From NCBI RefSeq assembly GCF_000614105.1, contig NZ_BAKH01000001.1, forward strand, positions 1 to 64,000: 64,000 nt of DNA, written 5' to 3'. Position numbers and translations under genes: made by a program. Source of the stretch: Prevotella micans DSM 21469 = JCM 16134. Lineage in GTDB: Bacteria > Bacteroidota > Bacteroidia > Bacteroidales > Bacteroidaceae. The first letter of the stretch is position 1. Every line of letters starts with the position of its first letter. This document shows positions 16,108 through 24,624 of this stretch, in pieces. The notes beneath the pieces were generated by a model. It saw only the letters and a program-made list of their open reading frames with translations. It ran no database searches and was not told the origin of the DNA.

Positions 16108-18576
16108 ATGAAGATTTCATACAGATGGTTGAAGGAATATGTAGACTTCGACCTAACTCCGCACGAAACTGCAAAAGCACTGACTTCGATCGGACTCGAA
16201 GTGGGAATGCTTGAAGAGGTTGAAACCGTCCGAGGCGGATTGAAAGGACTTTTCGTGGGCAAAGTGCTGACCTGTGAACCACTTCCGAATTCCGATCATC
16301 TACACATCACAACCGTTGACCTAGGACGACCAGAACCACAACAAATTGTTTGTGGAGCGCCGAATGTGAAAGCTGGACAAAAAGTCATTGTAGCCGATTT
16401 GGGCTGCGTGCTATACAAAGGCAACGAGACATTCATCATTAAGAAGAGCAAACTGCGGGGTATAGATAGCTTCGGAATGATTTGCGCCGAAGATGAAATC
16501 GGAGTGGGCACATCGCACGACGGAATAATTATTCTGCCCGATAATGCACGGATTGGGATGCCAGCCGCCGAATATTATAAGGTTGAGAACGATTGGGTTT
16601 TCGATATCGACATTACCCCCAATCGCGCCGATGCGCTTAGTCACTACGGAGTGGCGCGCGACCTTCACGCATGGCTTATTCAAAATGGTCATAAAACTAA
16701 TTTGCATCGCCCCAGTTGCGATAAATTCAAGATAGACAATCATGACCTGCCCATCGAAGTGAAAATAAAAAATACCGATGCCTGCCGTCGATACGCTTGC
16801 TTGAGTATAACAGACTGCGAGGTAAAGGAGAGTCCGCAATGGCTCAAAAACAAACTATCAATAGTGGGACTACGTCCGATTAATAATATCGTTGATATAA
16901 CAAACTATATCATGCTAGCATACGGTCAGCCGATGCACTGTTTTGACGCAGATATGGTGATAGGGAATCGTATCATTGTGCGCGATAAAAACGAAGGTAG
17001 ACAGTTCGTAACTCTCGACGGCACTGAACACACGCTCGGCGAGCATGATCTTGCCATCTGCAATGACGAGGAACCGATGTGCATTGCCGGAGTGTTTGGT
17101 GGGAAAGGTAGTGGAACCTACGATACTACACGCAATGTTGTTTTAGAAAGTGCATATTTCCATCCTACATGGATTCGTAAAAGCTCTCGACGACATGGAT
17201 TGTCGACCGATGCCAGCTTCCGATTCGAACGTGGAATCGATCCCACCGGAATTATTTACGCCCTGAAACAGGCCGCGATTCTTTGCAAAGAACTTGCAGG
17301 CGGAAAGATTAGCATGGAGATATGCGACGAATATCCTACCAGGATGGACGATTTCTCCGTGAGACTGAATTATGAATATTGCGACCGACTAATTGGAAAA
17401 CAACTTGGCGCCGAAACGATAAAGAACATCATAACAGCCCTCGAAATGCGAATTGAAAAAGAAGACGAGCTGGGTATAGACCTCGTTGTACCGGCTTATC
17501 GTGTGGATGTTCAACGGCCGTGCGACGTAGTTGAAGAGATTCTACGAATCTATGGCTACAACAATATTGAAATTCCAACCTCATTAAAATCAGCTCTCAT
17601 TGTTGCCGGCGACACCGACCGTAATCATAGTCGTCAGCAAATAATCAGTGAACAATTGGTAGGCGAAGGCTTCAATGAGATTCTAAATAACTCGCTAACA
17701 ATGGCAGCCTACTATGATAGCGATTTACTAAACTCCTATCCGGCCATAAAAACCGTTCGAGTAATGAATCCGCTATCGACCGACCTCGGAGTGATGCGCC
17801 AAACACTGCTCTTCGGTGGACTGGAAAGCATTCGCAGAAATGTTAATAGGAAAGCACAAAACCTTCGCTTCTTCGAGTTCGGAAACACATATCTATACGA
17901 GTCCGAAAAGCGCAAAGAAGATAATCTGGCCAAGGCCTACACGCAGCAACGTAGATTAGGCTTGTGGATAACCGGCAAACGCGTCCAAAGTTCGTGGGCC
18001 CATCCCGACGAAGAAAGTTCGTTCTACGAGTTGAAAGCCTATGTTGAAAATATTCTTGCACGACTCGGATTGAAGTTGAGCGTACTCGTTGCTGAAAGGT
18101 CGGATAACAATATTTTCGAAAGCGGTCTTGTGCTCAACGACAAAAACTCCAAAACAATAGCCGAACTTGGCACTCTCAACATCCAACTCCTTACACGGCT
18201 CGATATTTCGCAAGCCGTCTTCTACGCCGAACTACACTGGGATACCATAATGAAAGCCATACGTAAGAATCAACTTCAGTTCACCGAGATTCCGAAATAT
18301 CCCGCCGTAAGTCGTGATCTCGCTCTGCTTGTCGACAAAGCCGTGGAGTTCGCACAGATTGAGCAAATTGCCCGCGAAACCGAGAAGAAGAATCTCAGGA
18401 AGGTTGAACTTTTCGACGTTTACGAGGGAAAGAAACTCCCCGTCGGAAAGAAAAGCTATGCCATTAATTTTATCCTTCAGGACGACGCACAAACACTCAC
18501 CGACAAGGCTATCGAGTCCATAATGCACAAATTAATTAAAAACATAACCAATAAACTCGGAGCCGAACTCCGATAA
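16108..18576 (+). CDS. pheT: Phenylalanine--tRNA ligase beta subunit
   Basis: The product is an 822-residue beta chain of the alpha2beta2 enzyme that charges tRNA-Phe in the cytoplasm. Domain order is standard. MKISYRWLKEYVDFDLTPHE opens the protein, then come a tRNA-binding EMAP-like domain at about 40-150 (VGKVLTCEPLPNSDHLHITTVDLG, VCGAPNVKAGQKVIVADLG), B3/B4 editing region (NIVDITNYIMLAYGQPMHCFDAD), B5 domain, the catalytic-like core (RVMNPLSTDLGVMRQTLLFGGLESIRRN) and a C-terminal ferredoxin-like anticodon domain (KYPAVSRDLALLVD). Length is normal. The alpha subunit gene is not in the window. The yebC gene follows after 18 bp, probably in the same transcript. Confidence 0.97.
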   Translation: MKISYRWLKEYVDFDLTPHETAKALTSIGLEVGMLEEVETVRGGLKGLFVGKVLTCEPLPNSDHLHITTVDLGRPEPQQIVCGAPNVKAGQKVIVADLGCVLYKGNETFIIKKSKLRGIDSFGMICAEDEIGVGTSHDGIIILPDNARIGMPAAEYYKVENDWVFDIDITPNRADALSHYGVARDLHAWLIQNGHKTNLHRPSCDKFKIDNHDLPIEVKIKNTDACRRYACLSITDCEVKESPQWLKNKLSIVGLRPINNIVDITNYIMLAYGQPMHCFDADMVIGNRIIVRDKNEGRQFVTLDGTEHTLGEHDLAICNDEEPMCIAGVFGGKGSGTYDTTRNVVLESAYFHPTWIRKSSRRHGLSTDASFRFERGIDPTGIIYALKQAAILCKELAGGKISMEICDEYPTRMDDFSVRLNYEYCDRLIGKQLGAETIKNIITALEMRIEKEDELGIDLVVPAYRVDVQRPCDVVEEILRIYGYNNIEIPTSLKSALIVAGDTDRNHSRQQIISEQLVGEGFNEILNNSLTMAAYYDSDLLNSYPAIKTVRVMNPLSTDLGVMRQTLLFGGLESIRRNVNRKAQNLRFFEFGNTYLYESEKRKEDNLAKAYTQQRRLGLWITGKRVQSSWAHPDEESSFYELKAYVENILARLGLKLSVLVAERSDNNIFESGLVLNDKNSKTIAELGTLNIQLLTRLDISQAVFYAELHWDTIMKAIRKNQLQFTEIPKYPAVSRDLALLVDKAVEFAQIEQIARETEKKNLRKVELFDVYEGKKLPVGKKSYAINFILQDDAQTLTDKAIESIMHKLIKNITNKLGAELR

Positions 18577-18594
18577 ACAATTCAAACAATAACA

Positions 18595-19326
18595 ATGGGA
18601 AGAGCATTTGAATATCGCAAAGCTGCAAAGCTCAAAAGATGGGGTCACATGGCCCGTACATTCACCAAACTGGGAAAAGAAATCGCAATAGCAGTAAAAG
18701 CTGGCGGGCCGGAACCCGAAAATAATCCCCGTCTGCGAGCCATCATCGCAACCTGCAAGCGCGAAAACATGCCTAAGGATAATATTCAGCGGGCTATCAA
18801 AAATGCGATGGGAAAAGATCAAAGCGAATACAAAGAAGTAACCTACGAAGGCTACGGCCCGCACGGGATTGCCGTATTTGTTGAAACACTCACCGACAAT
18901 ACAACCCGTACCGTGGGCGATGTACGCTCGGTGTTCAACAAATTCAACGGTAATCTGGGTACCCAGGGTTCGCTCAGCTTTCTGTTCGACCACAAGGCCG
19001 TGTTTACTTTCAAAAAGAAAGACGGAATTGACATGGATGAAATAATCCTCGAGCTTATTGACTATGGGGTGGATGATGAGTTCGATGTCGATAACGAGGA
19101 GGGTGAAGTAACTATCTACGGTGAACCCACCAGCTTTGGAGAGATACAGAAACATCTTGAAGACAACGGCTTCGAAATAACATCGGCCGAGTTCACCCGC
19201 ATTCCGAACGATCTCAAGGATGTCGACGCCGAAGAGCGCGAAACAATTGATAAGATGGTTGAACGTTTGGAAGATTTCGACGATGTGCAGAATGTTTACA
19301 CCAACATGAAGCCAGCCGAAGAATAA
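18595..19326 (+). CDS. yebC: YebC/PmpR family DNA-binding regulator or translation factor
   Basis: The product is a 243-residue member of the YebC/TACO1 family. MGRAFEYRKAAKLKRWGHMARTFTKLGKEI is the basic N-terminal signature, RENMPKDNIQRAIKNA and YEGYGPHGIAVFVETLTDN follow, and the C-terminal half is acidic. Members are reported as transcriptional regulators and, more recently, as factors that help ribosomes through proline stretches; the sequence does not decide between these. It follows pheT by 18 bp and ends just before a strong terminator. Confidence 0.95.
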   Translation: MGRAFEYRKAAKLKRWGHMARTFTKLGKEIAIAVKAGGPEPENNPRLRAIIATCKRENMPKDNIQRAIKNAMGKDQSEYKEVTYEGYGPHGIAVFVETLTDNTTRTVGDVRSVFNKFNGNLGTQGSLSFLFDHKAVFTFKKKDGIDMDEIILELIDYGVDDEFDVDNEEGEVTIYGEPTSFGEIQKHLEDNGFEITSAEFTRIPNDLKDVDAEERETIDKMVERLEDFDDVQNVYTNMKPAEE

Positions 19327-19347
19327 TTCTCTTTCGATATATTATGT

Positions 19348-19385
19348 AAAGCTCCGAGAACTGTTTGGTTCTCGGAGCTTTTTCA
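19348..19385. terminator. Bidirectional terminator between yebC and the pseudouridine synthase gene
   Basis: A stem of about 14 bp (aaagctccgagaac pairing with gttctcggagctttt) is followed by a T run on the plus strand and preceded by an A-rich run on the minus strand. It separates two convergent genes. Confidence 0.8.
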
Positions 19386-19422
19386 TACGCACTAATCTTC
19401 AGCCTGACTAATCTCGCTATCT

Positions 19423-21087
19423 CTACATGCCAATCCCTACATCCCTCGGATTAGCTATAAACTCGAGGCTGACACCAGTCAACGGATGGACGAAAGAAAG
19501 ATGCGAAGCGTGGAGATAGAGGCGGCATGCAGGCGAACCGTAGAGAGCATCGCCGAGAATAGGAACACCAAGGCCTGCGGGATGAGCGCTGTGCACACGA
19601 AGCTGATGGGTGCGACCGGTGATAGGATGGAACTCAACTTCTACGGCGAGAGGATGGCTGCGGTCTGAAGTGTGGATTTTCTCCTTTATTATATAGTGCG
19701 TAACGGCGGGGCGTCCCTTGGCAAAATCAACAACCTGTCGAGGTCGGTCAAGAGGATCGGGACGGATGGGCAGCTCTATCATTCCCTCGCGCGGAATAGG
19801 GCGAGCGAGTAACTCTAGAGGCAACAGAGCTGTATAGGTTTTCTCCACACTTCGACAGGCAAACTGTTGTTGCAACGCACGATAGACATCTAGCGAGCGC
19901 GCAACAACGAGCAGTCCGCTGGTTGCCATGTCGAGCCTGTGAACAACAAGCGGTTCTTCTTCGGGCCGACGCTTACGTAGAAGATTGTAAACCGACTCCC
20001 GATTGCTTCGACCAGGCACACTGAGCATACCCGAGGGCTTATTTACAACCGTAATCCACGCATCTTCATATACAATCGCCAGCTCTCCAGAGGATGCCTG
20101 CTCCAGAGGATTAGGTTCAACATCAAGACCACGAAGCATCCAATCAAGAATAGGCTTGCATTTTCCGCTGCATGCCCCGTAGAATTGTCCGTGTCGCCGC
20201 AGTTCGGTCATAGGTGCATCACTCCACCAAAAGGTTGTCATCTCTATGGGGCGCATATTATGTTCGAAAGCATATTGCAACAGCTTTGGCTCGCAACATT
20301 CGCCTGCTCCGGATGGAGGAGTGAGTGTACCGGCCGAGAGCCTGGTAGACGAGGCATTCCGAAGCATGTAGTCGCTGAAGATATCGATGAGCGACTTCTT
20401 CTCACCGCGGGCATTCAGGAAAACGAACTGTGAAAAGAGCCATTGTTGCAAACGGTCGGACTTGAGCTTGCGCTCCCTTCTCAACTCGGTAATCTGCCCT
20501 TCGAACTGCCTAACCAGCTGTTCGGCTGCACCCACGCGAGCAGCTCGACTGGCCACAGCTCTCCGCACTTCGGCTTTCATGAACTGGCTTTCGCGAATCA
20601 TCTCCCGACGGTCGTGTTCAGAGAGAGTAATTTTATTCCTGCGTAGGTCGCGCTGCGCCTTGGCCGACCGCATCTCAAATCGCTTTTGCTCCACAAGTCT
20701 GTCGGCCTCGCTACGTTCGATGTCCAGTCTGTTCACTGCATGACGATAATCGGCGCACTGCTCTATCCGACTAATCTCCGCGCCCATCTCACTAATCTCA
20801 GCCTCATGTGTCTTGAAATATCCATCTGGCTGAAGATAATCTACCACCGCCGGTACGAAATCATCCGCCGCTCCTTCCAATTGGCCGGAATAAGCCTGTA
20901 GATAGCCCAGCTGACCATCGTGCTCAACCAACAGAACGCCAAACATCTTACCCTCATCCAGCTGTGGCAGGTGCGACTGCAGCTCGTGCACTGCAAATCG
21001 GCATAACTCACCAGGCTCACTGCTGAACGGATTGCCAAATCGCCCATTCCCGGGCGTCGGTGCATTCAAAGGATGGAACTTTTTCAT
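19423..21087 (-). CDS. RluA-family pseudouridine synthase with long N-terminal extension
   Basis: The product is about 554 residues from the ATG at 21087 (MKKFHPLNAPTPGNGRFGNPF). The C-terminal 220 residues are an RluA-type pseudouridine synthase that isomerises uridine in RNA: VVNKPSGMLSVPGRS, the catalytic HRLDMATSGLLVVA with its Asp, and HPITGRTHQLRVHSAHP. The N-terminal 330 residues form a domain and a charged, Arg/Glu-rich helical segment at about 80-220 that is probably a coiled coil (DRREMIRESQFMKAEVRRAV), followed by a Cys-containing stretch. Similar long forms occur in Bacteroidetes. The frame is open to 21183, but the extra residues overlap rnhB. The target RNA is unknown. Confidence 0.87.
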   Translation of the reverse strand: MKKFHPLNAPTPGNGRFGNPFSSEPGELCRFAVHELQSHLPQLDEGKMFGVLLVEHDGQLGYLQAYSGQLEGAADDFVPAVVDYLQPDGYFKTHEAEISEMGAEISRIEQCADYRHAVNRLDIERSEADRLVEQKRFEMRSAKAQRDLRRNKITLSEHDRREMIRESQFMKAEVRRAVASRAARVGAAEQLVRQFEGQITELRRERKLKSDRLQQWLFSQFVFLNARGEKKSLIDIFSDYMLRNASSTRLSAGTLTPPSGAGECCEPKLLQYAFEHNMRPIEMTTFWWSDAPMTELRRHGQFYGACSGKCKPILDWMLRGLDVEPNPLEQASSGELAIVYEDAWITVVNKPSGMLSVPGRSNRESVYNLLRKRRPEEEPLVVHRLDMATSGLLVVARSLDVYRALQQQFACRSVEKTYTALLPLELLARPIPREGMIELPIRPDPLDRPRQVVDFAKGRPAVTHYIIKEKIHTSDRSHPLAVEVEFHPITGRTHQLRVHSAHPAGLGVPILGDALYGSPACRLYLHASHLSFVHPLTGVSLEFIANPRDVGIGM

Positions 21088-21169
21088 GGCTGCAAAATTA
21101 TCACCTTCAACCAAACAGTAACACAATTTCCGCGAAGGCGGCGCGTTCTTCGATGGTAAAAACAAAGCT

Positions 21170-21778
21170 ATGCTCGGAAACAACTATCATAAAGGACTAG
21201 TGGAAGCCGGATGCGACGAGGCCGGAAGAGGATGCCTGGCCGGAAGCGTCTATGCTGCTGCCGTAATTTTCCCAGAGAATTATCGCAATGAACAGCTCGA
21301 CGACTCGAAGAAACTCTCGCCCACCCGACGATATGCCCTACGCGAACAAATCGAACACGACGCAATAGCCTGGGCTATAGGTATTGCAACGCCCGAGGAA
21401 ATCGACCAGCTAAACATTCTCAACGCCAGTCTGCTGGCCATGCATCGAGCCCTCGACTCCCTAACCATCGCTCCCGAGGCCGTGATTGTTGACGGAAACA
21501 GATTCAAACCTTACAAGAATTTGCCCTTCGCCACGATTGTAAAGGGCGACGGAAAACGACTCTCTATTGCGGCTGCGTCGATTCTCGCAAAGACTTACCG
21601 CGACGACTATATGCTTCGTATCGCCGAGCAATATCCAGTCTACGATTGGGCATCTAACAAAGGTTATCCCACGGCGAAACATCGCGAGGCAATTGAGCTA
21701 TACGGACTAACTCCGCTTCACCGACAATCGTTCCACATCCGCAAGTCCACCGAGCTCGACCTGTTCGCTCACCTGTAG
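21170..21778 (+). CDS. rnhB: Ribonuclease HII
   Basis: The product is a 202-residue type II RNase H, which removes ribonucleotides from RNA/DNA hybrids. Motifs GCDEAGRGCLAGSVYAAAV (catalytic Asp-Glu), LDDSKKLSPTRR, IVDGNRF, and SIAAASILAKTYRDDYM with the conserved Lys-Thr and Asp are all present, followed by GYPTAKHREAIELYGLTPLHRQSF. Length is normal. The start lies 82 bp from the divergent RluA-family gene. Confidence 0.97.
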   Translation: MLGNNYHKGLVEAGCDEAGRGCLAGSVYAAAVIFPENYRNEQLDDSKKLSPTRRYALREQIEHDAIAWAIGIATPEEIDQLNILNASLLAMHRALDSLTIAPEAVIVDGNRFKPYKNLPFATIVKGDGKRLSIAAASILAKTYRDDYMLRIAEQYPVYDWASNKGYPTAKHREAIELYGLTPLHRQSFHIRKSTELDLFAHL

Positions 21779-21963
21779 AACACCTCCAACGCCTCCTCGC
21801 GCCCAACTTTTTTCACTAAGAAACGTTCGAACCCCATACCAAATCCTTGCCAAACATATTCGGCCACGACATAAAATCCATCAAGAGTGGTTTCCAGACT
21901 ACGAATCCGCCCGTCTACAAACCTAAAATCCTGTAAGATTCCACCAACCTTGAGCCTAGCCAC
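21769..21963 (-). CDS. C-terminal fragment of a small secreted conserved protein (frameshifted)
   Basis: This frame (VGGILQDFRFVDGRIRSLETTLDGFYVVAEYVWQGFG...) continues the protein that starts at 22253. The first three listed residues (MARL) are probably an artefact of an internal ATG. The junction is at 21950-21951, where one extra A would join LWLGSK to VGGILQDF. It overlaps the end of the convergent rnhB by 10 bp. The function is unknown. Confidence 0.6.
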   Translation of the reverse strand: MARLKVGGILQDFRFVDGRIRSLETTLDGFYVVAEYVWQGFGMGFERFLVKKVGREEALEVFYR

Positions 21964-22253
21964 AACGGCCGCACCCGTCCCCGCTTGTTCTTGAATATAA
22001 ACAACCGGCGTCCCCGCATTTTGTAGAATCGCGTTGAATTAATCACTCCAACCATCGCATCTTCCACGCCATTCCCATCTACATCGCCCGTACAGAACCT
22101 ATAGACCGGATAATGCAAACGCCACTTGTCGACCGTAGAATCGGTTCTGAGAACCAGGAACGACAGACTGTCCGACACATTCTCCAACTCAAATCTCTGC
22201 GCCCGTGCGCCGCCCGAGAGAATAAGAAGAATCAATAATAGTAAGCTCTTCAT
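21915..22253 (-). CDS. N-terminal part of a small secreted conserved protein (frameshifted)
   Basis: It begins with a signal peptide (MKSLLLLILLILSGGARA) and then reads WRLHYPVYRFCTGDVDGNGVEDAMVGVINSTRFYK, a Ca-binding-like DxDxNGxxD loop as in FG-GAP or VCBS repeats, then GRRLFIFKNKRGRVRPLWLGS. After that the frame is out of register. Joined with the fragment ending at 21769 it would make about 161 residues. The protein resembles a conserved Bacteroidetes secreted or lipoprotein family of unknown function. Confidence 0.7.
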   Translation of the reverse strand: MKSLLLLILLILSGGARAQRFELENVSDSLSFLVLRTDSTVDKWRLHYPVYRFCTGDVDGNGVEDAMVGVINSTRFYKMRGRRLFIFKNKRGRVRPLWLGSRLVESYRILGL

Positions 22254-22258
22254 ATTAT

Positions 22259-22295
22259 GAAAAAACAGAAACCATTCAAATATTGGTTTCTGCCT
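22259..22295 (-). terminator. Terminator for tRNA-Arg
   Basis: On the minus strand, CAGAAACCA pairs with TGGTTTCTG and is followed by TTTTTT. It sits just after the tRNA 3' end. Confidence 0.75.
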
Positions 22296-22298
22296 TTG

Positions 22299-22372
22299 TG
22301 ACCCCGTTGGGATTCAAACCCAAGACCTTCAGAACCGGAATCTGACGCTCTATTCAGCTAAGCTACGGAGCC
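22299..22372 (-). tRNA. tRNA-Arg (anticodon CCG)
   Basis: The minus strand folds as a cloverleaf of 74 nt. The acceptor stem GGCTCCG pairs with CGGGGTC (one G-U and other permitted pairs). The anticodon stem TCAGA/TCTGA closes a seven-base loop TTCCGGT, giving anticodon CCG, which reads CGG (Arg). The T arm contains GGTTTGAATCC. CCA is not encoded in the DNA. A terminator follows and a promoter precedes it. Confidence 0.93.
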
Positions 22373-22385
22373 GTTATTATGCTGG

Positions 22386-22413
22386 CAAAGGTAGAACAAA
22401 GTTTATAATTCAA
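22386..22413 (-). promoter_or_regulatory. Promoter for tRNA-Arg
   Basis: TACCTTTG on the minus strand (22386-22393) with TTG at 22411-22413, 17 bp apart, fits the -7/-33 pattern. It lies 14 bp before the tRNA 5' end. Confidence 0.6.
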
Positions 22414-22432
22414 TGAACGTGAAAAAAGTATT

Positions 22433-22440
22433 TATCTTTG
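22433..22440 (+). promoter_or_regulatory. -7 promoter element for pepC-like gene
   Basis: TATCTTTG matches TAnnTTTG and lies 76 bp before the start codon. It is divergent from the tRNA promoter. Confidence 0.5.
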
Positions 22441-22515
22441 TGAACCTTAACCTCCGGAAACACCTCGGAGAAACGCACAATTATTAATTCCAAAAATAAA
22501 TTTTCAAGTATTCAA

Positions 22516-23919
22516 ATGAAAAGAAATCTATTTCTGGCCTGTTGCCTGCTATCATCAACGCTGGCTGTGCAGGCACAAACAACCGAAGGAGGCGGAATCG
22601 ACGAACAAATGTTACAGAAGATTGCTGCCGCACAAAAACCGGCAGGCCGAGCCGTGGCAAACGCAATCGCATCTAATTCTATCGACGACCTGGCACGCAA
22701 CTTCCAAAATGCCGGAACGGTCGACAACTATTTCAGCGTAGAAACACCAAAGCAAAGCATCCACGACCAAAAAAGCTCGGGACGATGCTGGCTTTTCTCC
22801 GGACTGAATGTGCTACGCGCCAATTTCGCACGGCAAAATAAAGACTCCATCCGAGTAGAATATTCGCAAGCTTACCTCACCTTCTACGACCAGCTCGAAA
22901 AGGCTAACCTCATGCTGCAAGGCGTAATCGACAATGCCGAAAAACCCATGGACGACCAGCGCGTGCAGTTCTTCTTTAAGAATCCCATAAGCGACGGAGG
23001 AACATTCTGTGGCGTGGCCGACCTGGTTGACAAATATGGCCTCGTGCCCATGGAAATAATGCCCGAAACCTATTCGGCCGAGAACACCTCACGCACAGGT
23101 CGCATCCTATCCTCAAAACTGCGCGAATTTGCACTCGAACTACGAAAAATGGTAGCTGCGAAAAAGTCGAAAGCAGCCATCAAAGCTCGTAAAACCGAAA
23201 TGCTCGGAACCGTGTACCACATTCTCGCCCTCACCCTTGGCGAGCCCGTAAAATCGTTCACATATGCCTTCAAAGACAAGAACGGAAAGCAAATCGGTCG
23301 ACCAAAAACCTACACCCCGAAGCAATTCTGCCAGGAAACTGTAGGTCATAAACTCAACGGCACCTTCACGATGGTGATGAACGACCCACGAAAGGAATAC
23401 TACAAAACCTACGAGGTGCAATACGACCGCCATACCTACGACGGACACAACTGGAAATACCTCAACCTACCGATGGAAGACATAGCCCGCCTCGCCATCG
23501 CCTCACTCAAAGACTCCACGAAAATGTATTCAAGCTACGACGTAGGCAAACAGCTCGACCGCAAACGCGGTTATCTCGACACCGAGAACTATGACTACGG
23601 AACCCTCTTTTCAACGAACTTCCCGATGAACAAGGCCGACCGAATCGCAACCTTCGACAGCGGCTCGACCCACGCCATGACCCTCACCGCCGTAGACCTC
23701 GACGAAAACGGTAAGCCCACAAAATGGAAAGTCGAAAACAGCTGGGGAGCCTCCTACGGTCCCGGCGGATGCCTGATTATGACCGACCGCTGGTTCAACG
23801 ACTTCACTTTCCGCTTGGTTGTCAACAACAAATATGTTCCCGAGAATATTCTCAAAGCAGCACAACAAAAACCAATAATGGTTATGCCTGAAGACCCCCT
23901 TTTCCAGGAAGACAACTAA
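22516..23919 (+). CDS. pepC: Secreted C1-family aminopeptidase (PepC/bleomycin hydrolase type)
   Basis: The product is a 467-residue papain-fold cysteine peptidase with a signal peptide (MKRNLFLACCLLSSTLAVQA), so it acts in the periplasm or outside. The catalytic triad is visible: Cys in QKSSGRCWLFSGLNVLR, His in GSTHAMTLTAVDLD and Asn in KVENSWGASYGPGG. These contexts are those of PepC and bleomycin hydrolase, which normally act as hexameric aminopeptidases. Cytoplasmic PepC lacks a signal peptide; the exported version is common in Bacteroidetes. A strong terminator follows. Confidence 0.9.
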   Translation: MKRNLFLACCLLSSTLAVQAQTTEGGGIDEQMLQKIAAAQKPAGRAVANAIASNSIDDLARNFQNAGTVDNYFSVETPKQSIHDQKSSGRCWLFSGLNVLRANFARQNKDSIRVEYSQAYLTFYDQLEKANLMLQGVIDNAEKPMDDQRVQFFFKNPISDGGTFCGVADLVDKYGLVPMEIMPETYSAENTSRTGRILSSKLREFALELRKMVAAKKSKAAIKARKTEMLGTVYHILALTLGEPVKSFTYAFKDKNGKQIGRPKTYTPKQFCQETVGHKLNGTFTMVMNDPRKEYYKTYEVQYDRHTYDGHNWKYLNLPMEDIARLAIASLKDSTKMYSSYDVGKQLDRKRGYLDTENYDYGTLFSTNFPMNKADRIATFDSGSTHAMTLTAVDLDENGKPTKWKVENSWGASYGPGGCLIMTDRWFNDFTFRLVVNNKYVPENILKAAQQKPIMVMPEDPLFQEDN

Positions 23920-23995
23920 TATTCCTCTCCGCCTTTCCATGCCCTAATTCTACGATAATTAGCGGGAAAGACTGATTTTTATGAATTTTCCCATG

Positions 23996-24029
23996 CTCCC
24001 CGGTGTATTCCGCACCGGGGAGTTTTTTT
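23996..24029 (+). terminator. Rho-independent terminator after pepC-like gene
   Basis: A stem CTCCCCGGTG with CACCGGGGAG closes a short loop and is followed by seven T residues. It lies 77 bp after the stop codon. Confidence 0.88.
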
Positions 24030-24070
24030 ACACCCAATCCGATACCTCGCCCCCTCCCAACTAGCTAAAA

Positions 24071-24460
24071 GCATAATTATATACCTTTCCAACTAATAAA
24101 ACTAAATATAAATTAAAGCATTGTCAATGCTATCGATTAAAATAAAATATTAGTCTAAGCATTATTAATGCGCATGATATAAATATAATATTATATATAG
24201 CATTATCAATGCGAATACTTAAATCAAAATATAAGTTAAGGCATTATCAATGCCGACACTCAAAATAAAATAGAAGTTAAGGCATTATTAATGCGCAGGC
24301 TATAAATAAAATAATAGTTAAAGCATTATCAATGCATCAGCTATAAATAAAATAGCAATCGAAGAATTATCAATGCCTATATATAAAATAATATTTTAGA
24401 TGACGCATTGATAATGTTAAGACTAATAATATTTTTATTCTAGAAGAATTATATAATATT
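24071..24460. repeat. 41-bp-period array of GCATT-ATC-AATGC palindromes
   Basis: Short palindromes GCATTnnnAATGC (several extended to GGCATTATCAATGCC) begin at 24118, 24159, 24200, 24241, 24282, 24323, 24364 and 24405, seven consecutive steps of exactly 41 bp. A decayed unit fits at 24446 and perhaps one near 24077. Spacers are AT-rich (ataaataaaataatagtta type) and only loosely conserved. There is no open frame of interest. The array lies between the pepC terminator and the promoter of the GLPGLI gene. Bases 24030-24070 and 24461-24555 hold nothing I recognise. Confidence 0.9.
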
Positions 24461-24555
24461 GCAGAAATAGCGAATCCTCCACAATACCACTATTGACTTA
24501 CAAAGGCAAATCACTATACCCAGCTCGTTAGATTAATCATTTTGTATGACAACGT

Positions 24556-24587
24556 TTGGAAACGAGCAGCAATTAGGTCTATTTTTG
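24556..24587 (+). promoter_or_regulatory. Promoter for GLPGLI gene
   Basis: TTG at 24556-24558 and TATTTTTG at 24580-24587 are 21 bp apart, matching the Bacteroidetes consensus. The start codon is 37 bp downstream. Confidence 0.65.
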
Positions 24588-24624
24588 CTTATTATTTAAA
24601 TAACTCGCCTAACATCCAAAGACA

